From NCBI GenBank assembly GCA_900541015.1, contig UQIB01000019.1, positions 1 to 50,216 of the forward strand: 50,216 bases of DNA, in the 5' to 3' direction. Under the pieces are notes generated by a model. It saw only the letters and a program-made list of their open reading frames with translations. It had not been told where the DNA came from and ran no database searches. The position numbers and the translations under genes were made by a program. The stretch is from an uncultured Collinsella sp. (GTDB taxonomy: Bacteria; Actinomycetota; Coriobacteriia; Coriobacteriales; Coriobacteriaceae). Shown piece by piece: positions 23,059-32,696 of the stretch. Position 1 is the stretch's first letter; each line of letters opens with the position of its first letter.

Positions 23059-26000
23059 ATGGATCTTTCGACTTTGATGCCGCAACAGCTGCGGATCGTC
23101 AAAACGCTCGACCGTCCGCTGTTTGTCTCGGCGGGCGCCGGTTCGGGCAAGACCTTTACCCTCACGCGCCGCATCGTCTATGCGCTCTCACCCGAATCCG
23201 GTCCGTTCGTTGAGCATCTGGACCAGGTGCTCGCCATTACCTTTACCAAAGATGCCGCGGCCGAGATCCGCGACCGCGTGCGCCGTGCGCTTATCGACGA
23301 GGGTATGGACGAGGAAGCACTGACCGTCGACGACGCGTGGATCTCGACCATTCACGGCATGTGCTCGCGTATCCTGCGCGCGCACGCGCTGGAGCTGGGC
23401 ATCGACCCCGAGTTCACGGTGCTCACCGATACCGACGAGCTTATGGACCAGGCTGTTGAGCATGTGCTGGCCCGCGCGACGGCGCCCGATGCCGCCCCTG
23501 AGCTCGCGGCATCGCTCAAGGCCCTCTACGCCTGGTATCCCATGGCGGGCGAGGGCGGCCCCTTTGGCGCCGGCACCACCATCAAGGGCCTGGTGCGCGA
23601 GCTGCTGGAGCTGTCGAGCCAGCTGCCGGGCGGTATGGACGACGTGCGCGTGGCGCGCGGCCAGGCCGATACCTCGGCACTCGCCGATGCCTATCGATCG
23701 GCGTTGGGTGCAAGCAAGGCGGCGACCGAGAAGGCGCAGGTTGCACTCGACGCCATCGATGCGTTCGAGGCGAGCGGCAAGACCATGGCCGATGCGGCGC
23801 GGCTCATGATGTCGTGCACCATGCCGCGCGCGAGCAAGGCGTTCCCCAAGGAGCAGGTCGAGCTGCTCAAGGCCGAGGCTGCCGATGCATTTATCAATAT
23901 CGCGCTGGCCTGCGGTGGTCCCGCGCTCGATGCGCTGGTGGGCTTGGCCCGCTCTGTAGAGGCCGAGTATCGCGCGCTGAAGGCCGGCCAGTCTGCCCTC
24001 GACAACAACGACCTGCTGCGCATGGCCTACGAGGCCCTGCGCGATTACCCGGCCATTCGCGCTGCGTACGAGGGCCGCTTTAAGATGGTCATGATCGACG
24101 AGTTCCAGGATACCGACCAGATGCAGGTCGATTTGATCCGCTACCTGACGGGTGCGGGGGAGCGCGCGCTGTGTACCGTGGGCGATGCGCAGCAGTCGAT
24201 CTATCGCTTCCGCGGCGCCGAGGTCGAGGTCTTCCGTCGCCAGGAGCGCAAAGTGGGATCGACGGCGGCGTCCGAGGCGACTGCCGTGGCCGACGCCCCT
24301 GCTGGCGAGCTCGTCAAGCTCGTGCGCAACTTCCGCAGCCATGACGAGGTACTGCGTTACGTGGCACGCGTCTTCGACGGCGATGACGGCGGCCTGATGC
24401 AGGGCTTTTTGGACCTTGAGGCGAGCGACGGCCGCAAGGACACGCTGGTGGCAGATGCCTCGCGTCGCCAGGCCCTCTTTGTTGCCGGCGGCAGTACGCA
24501 GGAGCGCACACAGGCCAAGGCCCGTGCGATCGCTGAGCGATTCCGCGCGCTTGCCGATGCCGGCCAGCCCCAGGGCGGCATGGTGCTGCTGCTGGGCCGC
24601 ATGACCAACGCCGACGTCTACGCCCAGGCCTTCCGCGACCAGGGGCTCGACTGCGTGATCGCAGGCGGCTCAGTCTTTGCCCAAGCAGCCGAGGTGCAGA
24701 CGGTGCGCGCCCTGGTTTGCGCGCTCGCCAATCCGGCCGATACGGCGCAGGGCCTTATGCCGCTGCTGGCCTCGCCGATGTTTGCGCTGGGCGCCCAGGA
24801 GTTTTTGGCGCTGGCGACCAAGCTCGATAGCGAGACGGGGGAGACCTCGCGCCGGAATATCGACGTGGGCATCATGAGTGATTCCGATGTGCCGGGTTTG
24901 CAAGACTTGCCGCTCGTGACGCGCGCCCGCGAGGTGCTGCGGTATGCGCTTCGTCGTGTGGGCCGCGATTCGTTCGCGGCGATCGCGCGCGACGTGGTCA
25001 ACGCTTCGGGCTGGTTCGTGCGTCTGGCGCAGCGCGGCCCCGAGGGCAAGGCCATTGCCGCCAACGTGCTCAAGGCGCTCGACGCCGTGGCCGAGGCGGA
25101 GGCCGAGTTCGGCAACTCGCCGCGTTCCATCGCGCTGGCCTTCGACCGCTTCTTGGCGGGCAAGGAAGCCCCGGGTGCCCTCAACGAGGAGGGTGACGGC
25201 GCGGTGCGCATCATGACGGTGCATGCCTCCAAGGGTCTGGAATATCCGGTCGTGGCGGTCGCGGAGTGCTTTGGCGTGCGCAAATCGTCCGGTGCGGCTC
25301 AGATGGGTCGCGTTGAGGGCGGAGCGCAGGTCGTGGCACTGCCGGCACGCTTCGACGGCGTTAAGCTCGCCGACGGCACGTTCGTAAAGGGCGATGACGT
25401 CAAAAAGCAGTTTGAGCATGCGTTTAAGGGTAAGGGCACGTCGCTGTGGTTGCCGCCGGAGCTCATAGAGGACGCCTGTGCGACGGGTTCTCCCGCCGAG
25501 GCATTTGCTCGCCTGCGCAACGACGACCTGCGGCTTTCGCTCGAGGAGCGGGCCCGCTTGCTCTACGTTGCCATGACGCGTGCGCGCGAGCTGGTGATCT
25601 TGGCGATGGATGCCGGCGTGAGCCGTAGCAAGCTGTGTGCGCCGACCTTCGACGTCGAGACCGATCTGACCTACGACGTGCTGCGCCGTATTCTGCCGAC
25701 CGACGCTCTGGACATGCCGCAGCTCGATGCCGACCGCCTGGTGTTCGACAACTCCCAGCCGGGCGACTACGAGCTCATTTCGCTTTCGGACTTTACCTTT
25801 GGCGAGCAGGCGTTTGAGGCTAACGCTTCGCTGGATGCCGAGGGCAGGCTTGTCCGCGGCGATGCGGAGCCGGAGGGTGCCGGTGCAGATGCCCACGCCG
25901 CCGTTCCCGGTCCTGCCGACCCTGAGCCCGATGCGTTTGAGCTCGTGTATCCCCAGGCGGTGGGCGTGCGCATGGGCACCTGCCCGTATCCGGCGCGCGA

Positions 26001-26691
26001 TTCGTACAGCTACTCGTCAATTGCCGCGGCGCTGCATGCCGAGTCCGAGGACCGTGCCGCCGAGGCACACGTGCCCATGGACGAGGCTGGCGATGATGCG
26101 GAGTCGGATGGTTCCGAGATGACGGATGCAGACGTGGCCGCCGTTGAGCCCGCCGGCAACCCCATGGCGCTGGGCTCGGCGTTTCATGCCGCCTGCCAGT
26201 GGCTGATCGAGATGGGTGCCGATGCGCTGCCCGCCGAGCGTGCCGATGCGCTGGCGCGCCTGTGGTGCCTGACGCCGGAGCAGCGCGAACGCTTCGACGT
26301 TGCCCTTGACCGCTGGCTCAAGTCGGCTGTTCGTGCCGACCTGCTTGCGTGGCCGTGCGTTCGCGCCGAGGTGCCATTCTTTTCGCTGGGCTGCGAGGAC
26401 GAGGACATCGCTCGCTACGGTGCATATGCCGAAGGAGCCATCGACGCTTTGGCGACGAACCCGGCGGATTCGTCACGCGCGCTGGTCGTCGACTACAAGA
26501 CGGGCGGCACGCCGGACGAGACGCCGGAACAGCTGCTCGAGAAGCACGCCCTGCAGGCGCGCGTCTACGCCGATGTTCTGCATAAGGCGGGCTTTGAGGC
26601 CGTGACCGTCAAGTTCGTCCGCGTGGAGCAGCCGGATCCAACCATCTTCGTCGAACCCGCCGAATCTCAAGTGGTCACCTACAATCTTTAG
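23059..26691 (+). CDS. addA: AddA-like UvrD-type helicase-nuclease
   Basis: 1210-aa ATP-driven 3'-5' helicase with a C-terminal nuclease, processing DNA ends to Chi-like sites for RecA loading. Start ATG 23059; AGGAGGG at 23041-23047 is slightly far (11 bases). Motifs in order: Walker A SAGAGSGKTFTLTRR, IDEFQDTD, GDAQQSIYRFRGAE, LVRNFRSH, TVHASKGLEYPVVAV, ARLLYVAMTRARELVIL, and the nuclease signature LVVDYKTGG near residue 1145. All helicase residues are intact. There is an acidic/Ala-rich segment around 950-1040 between helicase and nuclease. It pairs with the preceding AddB-like protein; most Actinobacteria use AdnAB or RecBCD instead. Confidence 0.92.
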   Translation: MDLSTLMPQQLRIVKTLDRPLFVSAGAGSGKTFTLTRRIVYALSPESGPFVEHLDQVLAITFTKDAAAEIRDRVRRALIDEGMDEEALTVDDAWISTIHGMCSRILRAHALELGIDPEFTVLTDTDELMDQAVEHVLARATAPDAAPELAASLKALYAWYPMAGEGGPFGAGTTIKGLVRELLELSSQLPGGMDDVRVARGQADTSALADAYRSALGASKAATEKAQVALDAIDAFEASGKTMADAARLMMSCTMPRASKAFPKEQVELLKAEAADAFINIALACGGPALDALVGLARSVEAEYRALKAGQSALDNNDLLRMAYEALRDYPAIRAAYEGRFKMVMIDEFQDTDQMQVDLIRYLTGAGERALCTVGDAQQSIYRFRGAEVEVFRRQERKVGSTAASEATAVADAPAGELVKLVRNFRSHDEVLRYVARVFDGDDGGLMQGFLDLEASDGRKDTLVADASRRQALFVAGGSTQERTQAKARAIAERFRALADAGQPQGGMVLLLGRMTNADVYAQAFRDQGLDCVIAGGSVFAQAAEVQTVRALVCALANPADTAQGLMPLLASPMFALGAQEFLALATKLDSETGETSRRNIDVGIMSDSDVPGLQDLPLVTRAREVLRYALRRVGRDSFAAIARDVVNASGWFVRLAQRGPEGKAIAANVLKALDAVAEAEAEFGNSPRSIALAFDRFLAGKEAPGALNEEGDGAVRIMTVHASKGLEYPVVAVAECFGVRKSSGAAQMGRVEGGAQVVALPARFDGVKLADGTFVKGDDVKKQFEHAFKGKGTSLWLPPELIEDACATGSPAEAFARLRNDDLRLSLEERARLLYVAMTRARELVILAMDAGVSRSKLCAPTFDVETDLTYDVLRRILPTDALDMPQLDADRLVFDNSQPGDYELISLSDFTFGEQAFEANASLDAEGRLVRGDAEPEGAGADAHAAVPGPADPEPDAFELVYPQAVGVRMGTCPYPARDSYSYSSIAAALHAESEDRAAEAHVPMDEAGDDAESDGSEMTDADVAAVEPAGNPMALGSAFHAACQWLIEMGADALPAERADALARLWCLTPEQRERFDVALDRWLKSAVRADLLAWPCVRAEVPFFSLGCEDEDIARYGAYAEGAIDALATNPADSSRALVVDYKTGGTPDETPEQLLEKHALQARVYADVLHKAGFEAVTVKFVRVEQPDPTIFVEPAESQVVTYNL

Positions 26692-26703
26692 CCCTCAGAT
26701 AAC

Positions 26704-26766
26704 TTGCGGTGGAATACGGACTGTTTTGGCCAAAAAAGCCGCCAAACAGTCCGCATTTCACCGCAA
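26704..26766. repeat. 23-base inverted repeat after addA
   Basis: TTGCGGTGGAATACGGACTG begins the left arm (26704-26726) and the right arm 26744-26766 is its complement with two mismatches; loop of 17 bases. Same family as 15683-15753. Both mismatches are transitions that keep G-U pairing possible on one strand. Confidence 0.82.
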
Positions 26767-26827
26767 CGCATCGGAGAGCCTGGGGCGGTACAATGACTCG
26801 AACGGTTCAAACGAATAAGGAGCCATC

Positions 26828-27337
26828 ATGCAGCTCATCAAAACGCTTAAGGTGACGCCGGAGGAGCTTTTTGACGCTCTGGCGGGGTTCATCATGCAGG
26901 ATATCGAGAACGCCACGGGCAAGCGTCCCAGCCGCAACAAGCTCAACGGCTATAAGTACGAGAAGCGCGCCCAGTCCGCAAAAGGCAAGGCCAAGGGCAC
27001 GGCGATCAAGGTTAAGATCAAGCACTTTGACTACCCGTGCCTCTATGAGGTCCGTTTTCAGTATGCGGCGGGCATCAATACCATGCGCTATGAGGCTGCA
27101 CCTGCTGGCGATGGTGTCTGCGAGCTCACCTATACCGAGGATTTTCAGGGTGTTGGTGGCAACACGTCTGGCGCGCGCGGCAAGCTCGGCCTCTTCTTCT
27201 ATGAGCGCAAGCTCAAGAGCCACGCCAACCAGACGATTGATCAAATCGTCAAATACATCGAGGGCGAGCGCCGCGTAAAGGCTAATCCCGCCTTCGCCGA
27301 TGATACTGCCGAAAACGCTTCGGATGTATTCCATTGA
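26828..27337 (+). CDS. DUF3284-like cytoplasmic protein
   Basis: 169-aa protein, no signal or membrane segment. The opening MQLIKTLKVTPEELFDAL and the later GNTSGARGKLGLFFYERKL agree with what I know of DUF3284, a small family of unknown function found mainly in Firmicutes, often near PTS or sugar genes, with an SRPBCC-like beta-sheet pattern. It has a Lys-rich middle (KYEKRAQSAKGKAKGTAIKVKIK, basic in 15 of the residues shown up to 20). AAGGAG precedes the ATG. It sits between the inverted repeat after addA and an AT-richer transporter. The family call is moderate; the role is unknown. Confidence 0.6.
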   Translation: MQLIKTLKVTPEELFDALAGFIMQDIENATGKRPSRNKLNGYKYEKRAQSAKGKAKGTAIKVKIKHFDYPCLYEVRFQYAAGINTMRYEAAPAGDGVCELTYTEDFQGVGGNTSGARGKLGLFFYERKLKSHANQTIDQIVKYIEGERRVKANPAFADDTAENASDVFH

Positions 27338-27440
27338 TACCCTGTGCAAAAGCTTTACCACTCTTCATATCAACTGTGAACACTTCAGGCTTCGAGCCAG
27401 TAGCGAGCGGCCCGACAAAATTAGTTGATGGAAGTGTCCA

Positions 27441-28640
27441 ATGAATAAGAATGCCGCTACGCAACTGCACATCTATTCCGCCTTTTTCGTTCTCGCGGGA
27501 TTTGTTTTAAATCGGGGAGTGTTTCTACTTTTCCTTGCGGAGAAAGGAATGTCTGTCACGGAAATCGCGCTTTATCAAGCCCTGTTTAACATTGCAACGG
27601 TCGTCCTCGAGCTGCCAACAGGGCTGATAGGCGATTTCTTTGGAAAGAAGTTTTCGATTCAAGTGGGCGTGCTGCTGCTTTTCTTCCATACGGCTGGCAT
27701 GCTGTTGCTCTCGGGTCCCTTTCTTGTCGTGCTTTCCCTTGTTGAGGCACTCGCCTACTCCTTTCAATCGGGATCCGAACAAGCGCTTTTATATGAAATT
27801 GCCCGGAATGCCGGTCAAGGAGAGCGCTTCCTCACCATCAATGCTCGGTTGCTTGCCGCGCAATCAATCGCTACGGGAATGGCAATTGTGCTCGGATCTT
27901 TCATTGCCCAAGTATCTTGGAGCGCCCTCTACGTATGCGTCTCCATTTTCTATCTCCTGCAGCTTTTCCTTCTGTATCCCATTGAGAGGACGGAAGCGAC
28001 CCGTTCTGAAAGCTCTGAAAAGGGAAGGTTTGACGTAGCCAAGATCTTCAGACGCGAAACCTGGTGCATTGGAGAATCCGCTTTTGCGGTATTGCTTCTT
28101 CTAATCGGCACAAGCATGCTCGATGGATTCTATGGGAGTTATTACAACTTGAATCAGTTGGTATTCGACGCATTTGATGCTCCCGTCTCCATAATAGGAA
28201 TCTTTTTCGGTGCATCCTATGCAGTAAATGCGACGGCCTACATTGCAGCAGATTTCTTCTCATCGCGTTTCGGGAAAAGAAATACCATGCTCGGCTCGAT
28301 GTTAATCGAGGCCGGTCTTTTCATGATTCTTCCGTGGTTCGCTTCAAATCCGCTGTGTTTGTTTGGCCTTAGCATGGTGCTTTGTTTTCTCCCAGAAGTG
28401 GTGTACATCACTTCGGAAAACTTAATCCAAGACGCGATAGCGGACGATCTCCGCGCGACGATCCTTTCCGTCGCGTCTCTGGTAAGGGCTCTCTTTTCTG
28501 CAATGTTTTTCTCCATATTTGGATACGTGTTGGGGTTATATCCCATTCAGATAGCGCTCGGTGTTATTGGCGCAATCGCGATAGCAATTACCGCCGTTGT
28601 TTCTTTAAAAATGGTAGGAATACATGTCTCCAAGAATTGA
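27441..28640 (+). CDS. MFS transporter, probably horizontally acquired
   Basis: 399-aa permease with about twelve membrane segments. ATG 27441 is preceded by GGAAGTG at 8 bases. The family motif between helices 2 and 3 is visible as ELPTGLIGDFFGKKFS (motif A-like). There is no clue to the substrate; small-molecule efflux is the usual role for such stand-alone members. Base composition is clearly different from the surroundings: many A/T third positions, codons such as ATA, AGA and TTA that the flanking genes avoid. It therefore looks recently transferred. A small ORF overlaps its 3' end by 17 bases, and a half copy of a local hairpin element follows. Confidence 0.85.
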   Translation: MNKNAATQLHIYSAFFVLAGFVLNRGVFLLFLAEKGMSVTEIALYQALFNIATVVLELPTGLIGDFFGKKFSIQVGVLLLFFHTAGMLLLSGPFLVVLSLVEALAYSFQSGSEQALLYEIARNAGQGERFLTINARLLAAQSIATGMAIVLGSFIAQVSWSALYVCVSIFYLLQLFLLYPIERTEATRSESSEKGRFDVAKIFRRETWCIGESAFAVLLLLIGTSMLDGFYGSYYNLNQLVFDAFDAPVSIIGIFFGASYAVNATAYIAADFFSSRFGKRNTMLGSMLIEAGLFMILPWFASNPLCLFGLSMVLCFLPEVVYITSENLIQDAIADDLRATILSVASLVRALFSAMFFSIFGYVLGLYPIQIALGVIGAIAIAITAVVSLKMVGIHVSKN

Positions 28641-28773
28641 TATATCGATTGGCGAGCTGCCCGAAGCGTCGAGCCTTCTTGATGGACATGACTATTCGTC
28701 ACAAATCATTCCGCGCATCGCCGGGGTTCCGGTAATGCTCGATATATCTGGATGCACTCATTCCCCATTTTGA
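28624..28773 (+). CDS. Possible truncated or small protein, overlapping the MFS gene
   Basis: ATG 28624 lies 4 bases after AGGAA and opens a 49-codon frame, MSPRIDISIGELPEASSLLD then IIPRIAGVPVMLDISG, ending at TGA 28771-28773. It overlaps the MFS stop by 17 bases, an arrangement typical of translationally coupled gene pairs. The amino-acid make-up is protein-like and the composition is like the MFS gene. It ends right before GTCCCAAAAAGACTG, half of a repeat seen at 11720. It could be the 5' stub of a longer gene cut off by recombination at that repeat, or a real small protein. I do not recognise it. Confidence 0.35.
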   Translation: MSPRIDISIGELPEASSLLDGHDYSSQIIPRIAGVPVMLDISGCTHSPF

Positions 28774-28775
28774 AG

Positions 28776-28790
28776 GTCCCAAAAAGACTG
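28776..28790. repeat. Half copy of the 11720 hairpin element
   Basis: GTCCCAAAAAGACTG is the exact reverse complement of 11721-11735. Only one arm and part of the loop are present, 2 bases after the stop of the small ORF. Confidence 0.65.
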
Positions 28791-28880
28791 CCCGTGTGGG
28801 TTTGGCTAGGTTCGGGTGCTGTCCGTGCCGTGGGGTAAAATCGTTCAGTCAGAACACGAACCCGCATCGGAGCTCATCAC

Positions 28881-31800
28881 ATGGCATTCGTCCATCTGCA
28901 CAATCACACTGTTTTTTCCATGCTCGACGGCGCAACCCGTATCCAGGATATGGTCAACCGTGCCGTTGAGCTGGGCATGCCCGCCGTGGCCATTACCGAC
29001 CACGGCTACATGTATGGCGTGCCCGACCTGGCGCTGGCCTGCGACGCCGTCAACCACAACACGCCCGAGTACAAGACGTGGAGCCACGACAAGGCCTTCT
29101 TGGAAAAGGACCGCCGCGACGAGTTGGTGGAGCCCGATCCCGAGGAAAACCCGCGCGAGCATGCCCAGTATGTGAAGGACATGGCCATGTGGGACGAGAA
29201 GGGCAACATCGACGAGCTCAAGCCGCCCCTGGTCATTAAGCCCATCTTTGGCTGCGAGGTTTACTTTACGCCGGACGAGACACTCGCCCGCGACCACAAG
29301 CCCGAGCTCTACCACATGATCCTTCTGGCCAAGGACCAGGAGGGTTACGTCAACCTGATGCAGACGGTCTCCGAGGCCGCCGTGCAGGGCTTTTACTATA
29401 AGCCCCGCGTGACGCTCGACAACCTGCGCCGCCACGCCAAGGGCATGATCTGCACGAGTGCCTGCATCGCGGGCATCATCCCCAAGTACATCGACCGCGG
29501 TGACATGGAGGGCGCCATCAAGTGGGCCGAGACCTTCCGTGACACCTTCGAGCCCGGCGACTTCTACATCGAGATCCAGGAACACGGCATCACCACCGAC
29601 AACGGCCTGACCGACGAGCAGATGGACCGCACACTCATCGACATCGCCAAGCAGGTGGGCGTCAAGGTCATCGCCACCAACGACTTCCACTACCTGCGCC
29701 GCGAGGACGCGCCCGTGCAGGACGTCATCATGTGTATTGGTATGAACGCCAAGGTCGACGACCCCAACCGCATGCGCATGACCGGCTCGGAGTTTTACAT
29801 GAAGACCGAGGAGGAGATGCGGGCGATGTTCCCGTATTGCCCTGAGGCCTGCGACAACACGCTTGAGATCGCCGATAAGTGCTACGTCGAGCTCGACTGG
29901 GACTCCATCATCCTGCCGCGCTTCCCGCTACTCGATCCCGGTGAGACGCATGAGAGCCAGTTCCGCCGCGAGTGCGAGAAGGGCCTGCGCCAGCACTACG
30001 GTGACGACTGGGCCACGCGCGAGATCGGCGGCGTCAACATCAAAGAGCGCTTTGAGTACGAATACAAGGTCATCTGCGACAAGGGCTTCGCTGCCTACTT
30101 TTTGATCGTTGCCGAGTACGTGCAATGGGCCAAGGACAACGGTATCGGCGTCGGCCCCGGCCGTGGTTCGGCCGCCGGCGCTATCGTCGCCTACGCCATG
30201 AACATCACCGCGTTCGACCCGCTCGAGAACGGCCTGATGTTCGAGAGGTTCCTGTCCCCGCAGCGTACCGAGATGCCCGATATCGATATGGACTTCGACG
30301 ATGAGCGGCGCCTCGAGGTCGTGGAGCACGTTCGCCAGCTCTATGGCCCCGAGAAGGTCACCCACGTCATCACCTACTCGACCATCAAGGCCAAGCAGGC
30401 CATCAACGACGCCGCACGCGTCCTGGACTACCCGGTCTACATGGGCCAGCGCCTGTCCAAGATGGTCTCGAGCGACCCCAAGGTCAAGCTCAAGCAGGTG
30501 CTCGACAAACAGCCCGGCAAAGAGGATCTGTTTAACCCCGATTTTGCCGAGGCATATAAAAAGGACGACGACGCCCGCCGCATCATCGACACGGCGCTCT
30601 CTATCGAGGGCCTCACCCGTGGCGAGGGCGTGCATGCGTGCGCCGTTCTGATCTGCCGTGACCCCGTCAACGAGCACGTGCCCACCAAGCTCGACACCAA
30701 GGGCGGCGTCGAGATTACCCAGTACGAGGGCCATACCGTCGCCGACATGGGCCTGCTCAAGATGGACTTCCTGGGCCTGCGTACGCTGACGGTTATCTCC
30801 AAGGCCAAGGCAAACATCAAAAAGAACTTCGGCATCGACATCAAAGAGGAAGAGATTCCCTTTGACGACCCCGAGATCTTTAAGCTCATGGGCTCCGGTC
30901 ACACCGCCGGCGTCTTCCAGGTCGAGTCCGCCGGCATGACGGCCACGATCAAAAACATGAAGCCCACCGAGTACAAGCACGTCGTGGCATTGATCGCCCT
31001 GTACCGCCCGGGCCCGCTGGGCGCCGGCATGGTTTCGTCCTACATCAACCGTATGAACGGCAAGGAGCCGGCCGTCTCCTACGACGACCGCCTGGACGAC
31101 ATCCTGGGCGAAACCTACGGCACCATGGTCTACCAGGAGCAGGTTATGCTCATCTCCGTCGAGATGTGCGGCTTCTCCAAGGGCGAATCGGACTCGCGTA
31201 TCCGTAAACCCGTGGCTAAGAAAAAGATCAAGCTGCTCACGTCGACGGTGCTCCACTGGGAGGATGGCTCGGACGAGACCACCTACGACCACTGGATGAA
31301 CGGCGCCATCAAGAACAACTACACGCGCGAGGTCGCCCAGAAGATTTGGGACGATGTTCTCGAGTTCGCGTCCTACGCCTTTAACAAGTCGCACTCCGCC
31401 GGCTACGCCATCCTGGTTATGCAGACGGCGTGGCTCAAGGCGCATTATCCGCACGAGTACATGGCGGCCGTTCTGACGTCCTACACGGGCAAGACCGACA
31501 AGATCGTTCACTACGTCTCGGCGTGCCGTCACGACGGCATTCCCGTGCTGTCGCCAGATGTCAACGAGTCCGGTACCGAGTTCACGGCTACCAAGGAGGG
31601 CGTGCGTTTTGGTCTGGCCGGCATCCGCGGCGTGGGCACCGGCGTGGCGCAGGCGATTATCGCCGAGCGCGAGGCGGGCGGTCCGTTTAAGACGCTGCAC
31701 GACTTTGTCGAGCGCGTGGACTCGAGCCAGGCCAACCGTCGCGTGATCGAATCGCTGATCAAGGCAGGCGCCTTCGACTCCACGGGGTATCCGCGTCGCC

Positions 31801-32684
31801 AGATGATGCACTTTGTGGATAAGAACAACCCCGAGAACATCATCGATGCCGCGGTGAAGCGCCAGAAGGATCGCGCGAGCGGTCAAACGTCGTTCTTCGA
31901 TATGTTTGGTGACGTTGAGGGCTCGGGCTTTGAGGTCAGCGTGCCCGATCCGGACGGCCAGGAATGGGACCGCCACCTCAAGCTGAGCCAGGAGAAGGAG
32001 GTTCTGGGCATCTATGTCTCGGACCACCCGCTGCGCCCGTTTGAGTATGCGCTCAGCAAAGCGCGCGACTTCTCGTTCTCGCAGATCGATACCGGCTACG
32101 AAGTTCAGAATCCTACGGGCGGCACCATCAACCAGGAGATTCCCGAGGGTAAGGCGCTGTGGTGGGCCGGCATGGTCTCGAGCGTGTCCAAGCGCGTGAC
32201 CAAAAACGGCGACCCCATGGGCATCGTGCAGCTCGAGGACATGGAAGGCGAGGCCACCGTCGTGGTGTTCCCCAAGACCTACAAGGAGGCCGAGGGGTAT
32301 CTGTACGGCGAGGTCGATCCCGAGACCGGCGCACAGCTGTCCGATGCGTTTGTTCGTATTAAGGGCAAACTCGAGCGCTCGGACCGCGGCGACCAGATCA
32401 TCGCGCAGGAGATCGTGCCGCTGGAGCTCAACGAGGAGGACAACAAGCCCAAGGTGTTTGAGGTCATGGTGCCCAACAGCCGCTTTAGCCAGGGCAATAT
32501 GGCGCGCCTGGCCACGGTGCTCACCACTAACCCGGGCGGCGACCGTGTGGAGATCTTTATCGAGCAGGTGGATGGGCGCGTGCTGCGCGCCGAGGTGCCT
32601 GCCAAGGTTAACGCGCGCTCGATTCCGCTGCTGGCCGAGGCCAAGGCCATCGTGGGTAACCAGGGCCGCGTGACGGTTATCTAA
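28881..32684 (+). CDS. dnaE: DNA polymerase III alpha subunit
   Basis: 1267-aa replicative polymerase. ATG 28881 begins with the PHP domain (VHLHNHTVFSMLDG, then AVAITDHG). The palm holds GVGPGRGSAAGA near residue 425 and the catalytic aspartates in EMPDIDMDFDDERR near 463; a third acidic position follows. Finger, beta-binding, HhH and OB-fold regions continue at normal length, ending with the RGDQIIAQEIVPLE OB segment. PHP metal-binding residues appear conserved, so intrinsic 3'-5' exonuclease activity is possible, as in Actinobacteria. A TAAAAT -10 box is at 28836-28841, 40 bases before the start. Monocistronic; the following gap holds a 38-base inverted repeat. Confidence 0.97.
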   Translation: MAFVHLHNHTVFSMLDGATRIQDMVNRAVELGMPAVAITDHGYMYGVPDLALACDAVNHNTPEYKTWSHDKAFLEKDRRDELVEPDPEENPREHAQYVKDMAMWDEKGNIDELKPPLVIKPIFGCEVYFTPDETLARDHKPELYHMILLAKDQEGYVNLMQTVSEAAVQGFYYKPRVTLDNLRRHAKGMICTSACIAGIIPKYIDRGDMEGAIKWAETFRDTFEPGDFYIEIQEHGITTDNGLTDEQMDRTLIDIAKQVGVKVIATNDFHYLRREDAPVQDVIMCIGMNAKVDDPNRMRMTGSEFYMKTEEEMRAMFPYCPEACDNTLEIADKCYVELDWDSIILPRFPLLDPGETHESQFRRECEKGLRQHYGDDWATREIGGVNIKERFEYEYKVICDKGFAAYFLIVAEYVQWAKDNGIGVGPGRGSAAGAIVAYAMNITAFDPLENGLMFERFLSPQRTEMPDIDMDFDDERRLEVVEHVRQLYGPEKVTHVITYSTIKAKQAINDAARVLDYPVYMGQRLSKMVSSDPKVKLKQVLDKQPGKEDLFNPDFAEAYKKDDDARRIIDTALSIEGLTRGEGVHACAVLICRDPVNEHVPTKLDTKGGVEITQYEGHTVADMGLLKMDFLGLRTLTVISKAKANIKKNFGIDIKEEEIPFDDPEIFKLMGSGHTAGVFQVESAGMTATIKNMKPTEYKHVVALIALYRPGPLGAGMVSSYINRMNGKEPAVSYDDRLDDILGETYGTMVYQEQVMLISVEMCGFSKGESDSRIRKPVAKKKIKLLTSTVLHWEDGSDETTYDHWMNGAIKNNYTREVAQKIWDDVLEFASYAFNKSHSAGYAILVMQTAWLKAHYPHEYMAAVLTSYTGKTDKIVHYVSACRHDGIPVLSPDVNESGTEFTATKEGVRFGLAGIRGVGTGVAQAIIAEREAGGPFKTLHDFVERVDSSQANRRVIESLIKAGAFDSTGYPRRQMMHFVDKNNPENIIDAAVKRQKDRASGQTSFFDMFGDVEGSGFEVSVPDPDGQEWDRHLKLSQEKEVLGIYVSDHPLRPFEYALSKARDFSFSQIDTGYEVQNPTGGTINQEIPEGKALWWAGMVSSVSKRVTKNGDPMGIVQLEDMEGEATVVVFPKTYKEAEGYLYGEVDPETGAQLSDAFVRIKGKLERSDRGDQIIAQEIVPLELNEEDNKPKVFEVMVPNSRFSQGNMARLATVLTTNPGGDRVEIFIEQVDGRVLRAEVPAKVNARSIPLLAEAKAIVGNQGRVTVI

Positions 32685-32696
32685 AATGATTTTGCT

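Noticed and set aside
28382..28735. 117-codon ORF inside the MFS gene
   Set aside because: Overlaps the transporter in another frame and has no ribosome site or recognisable feature.
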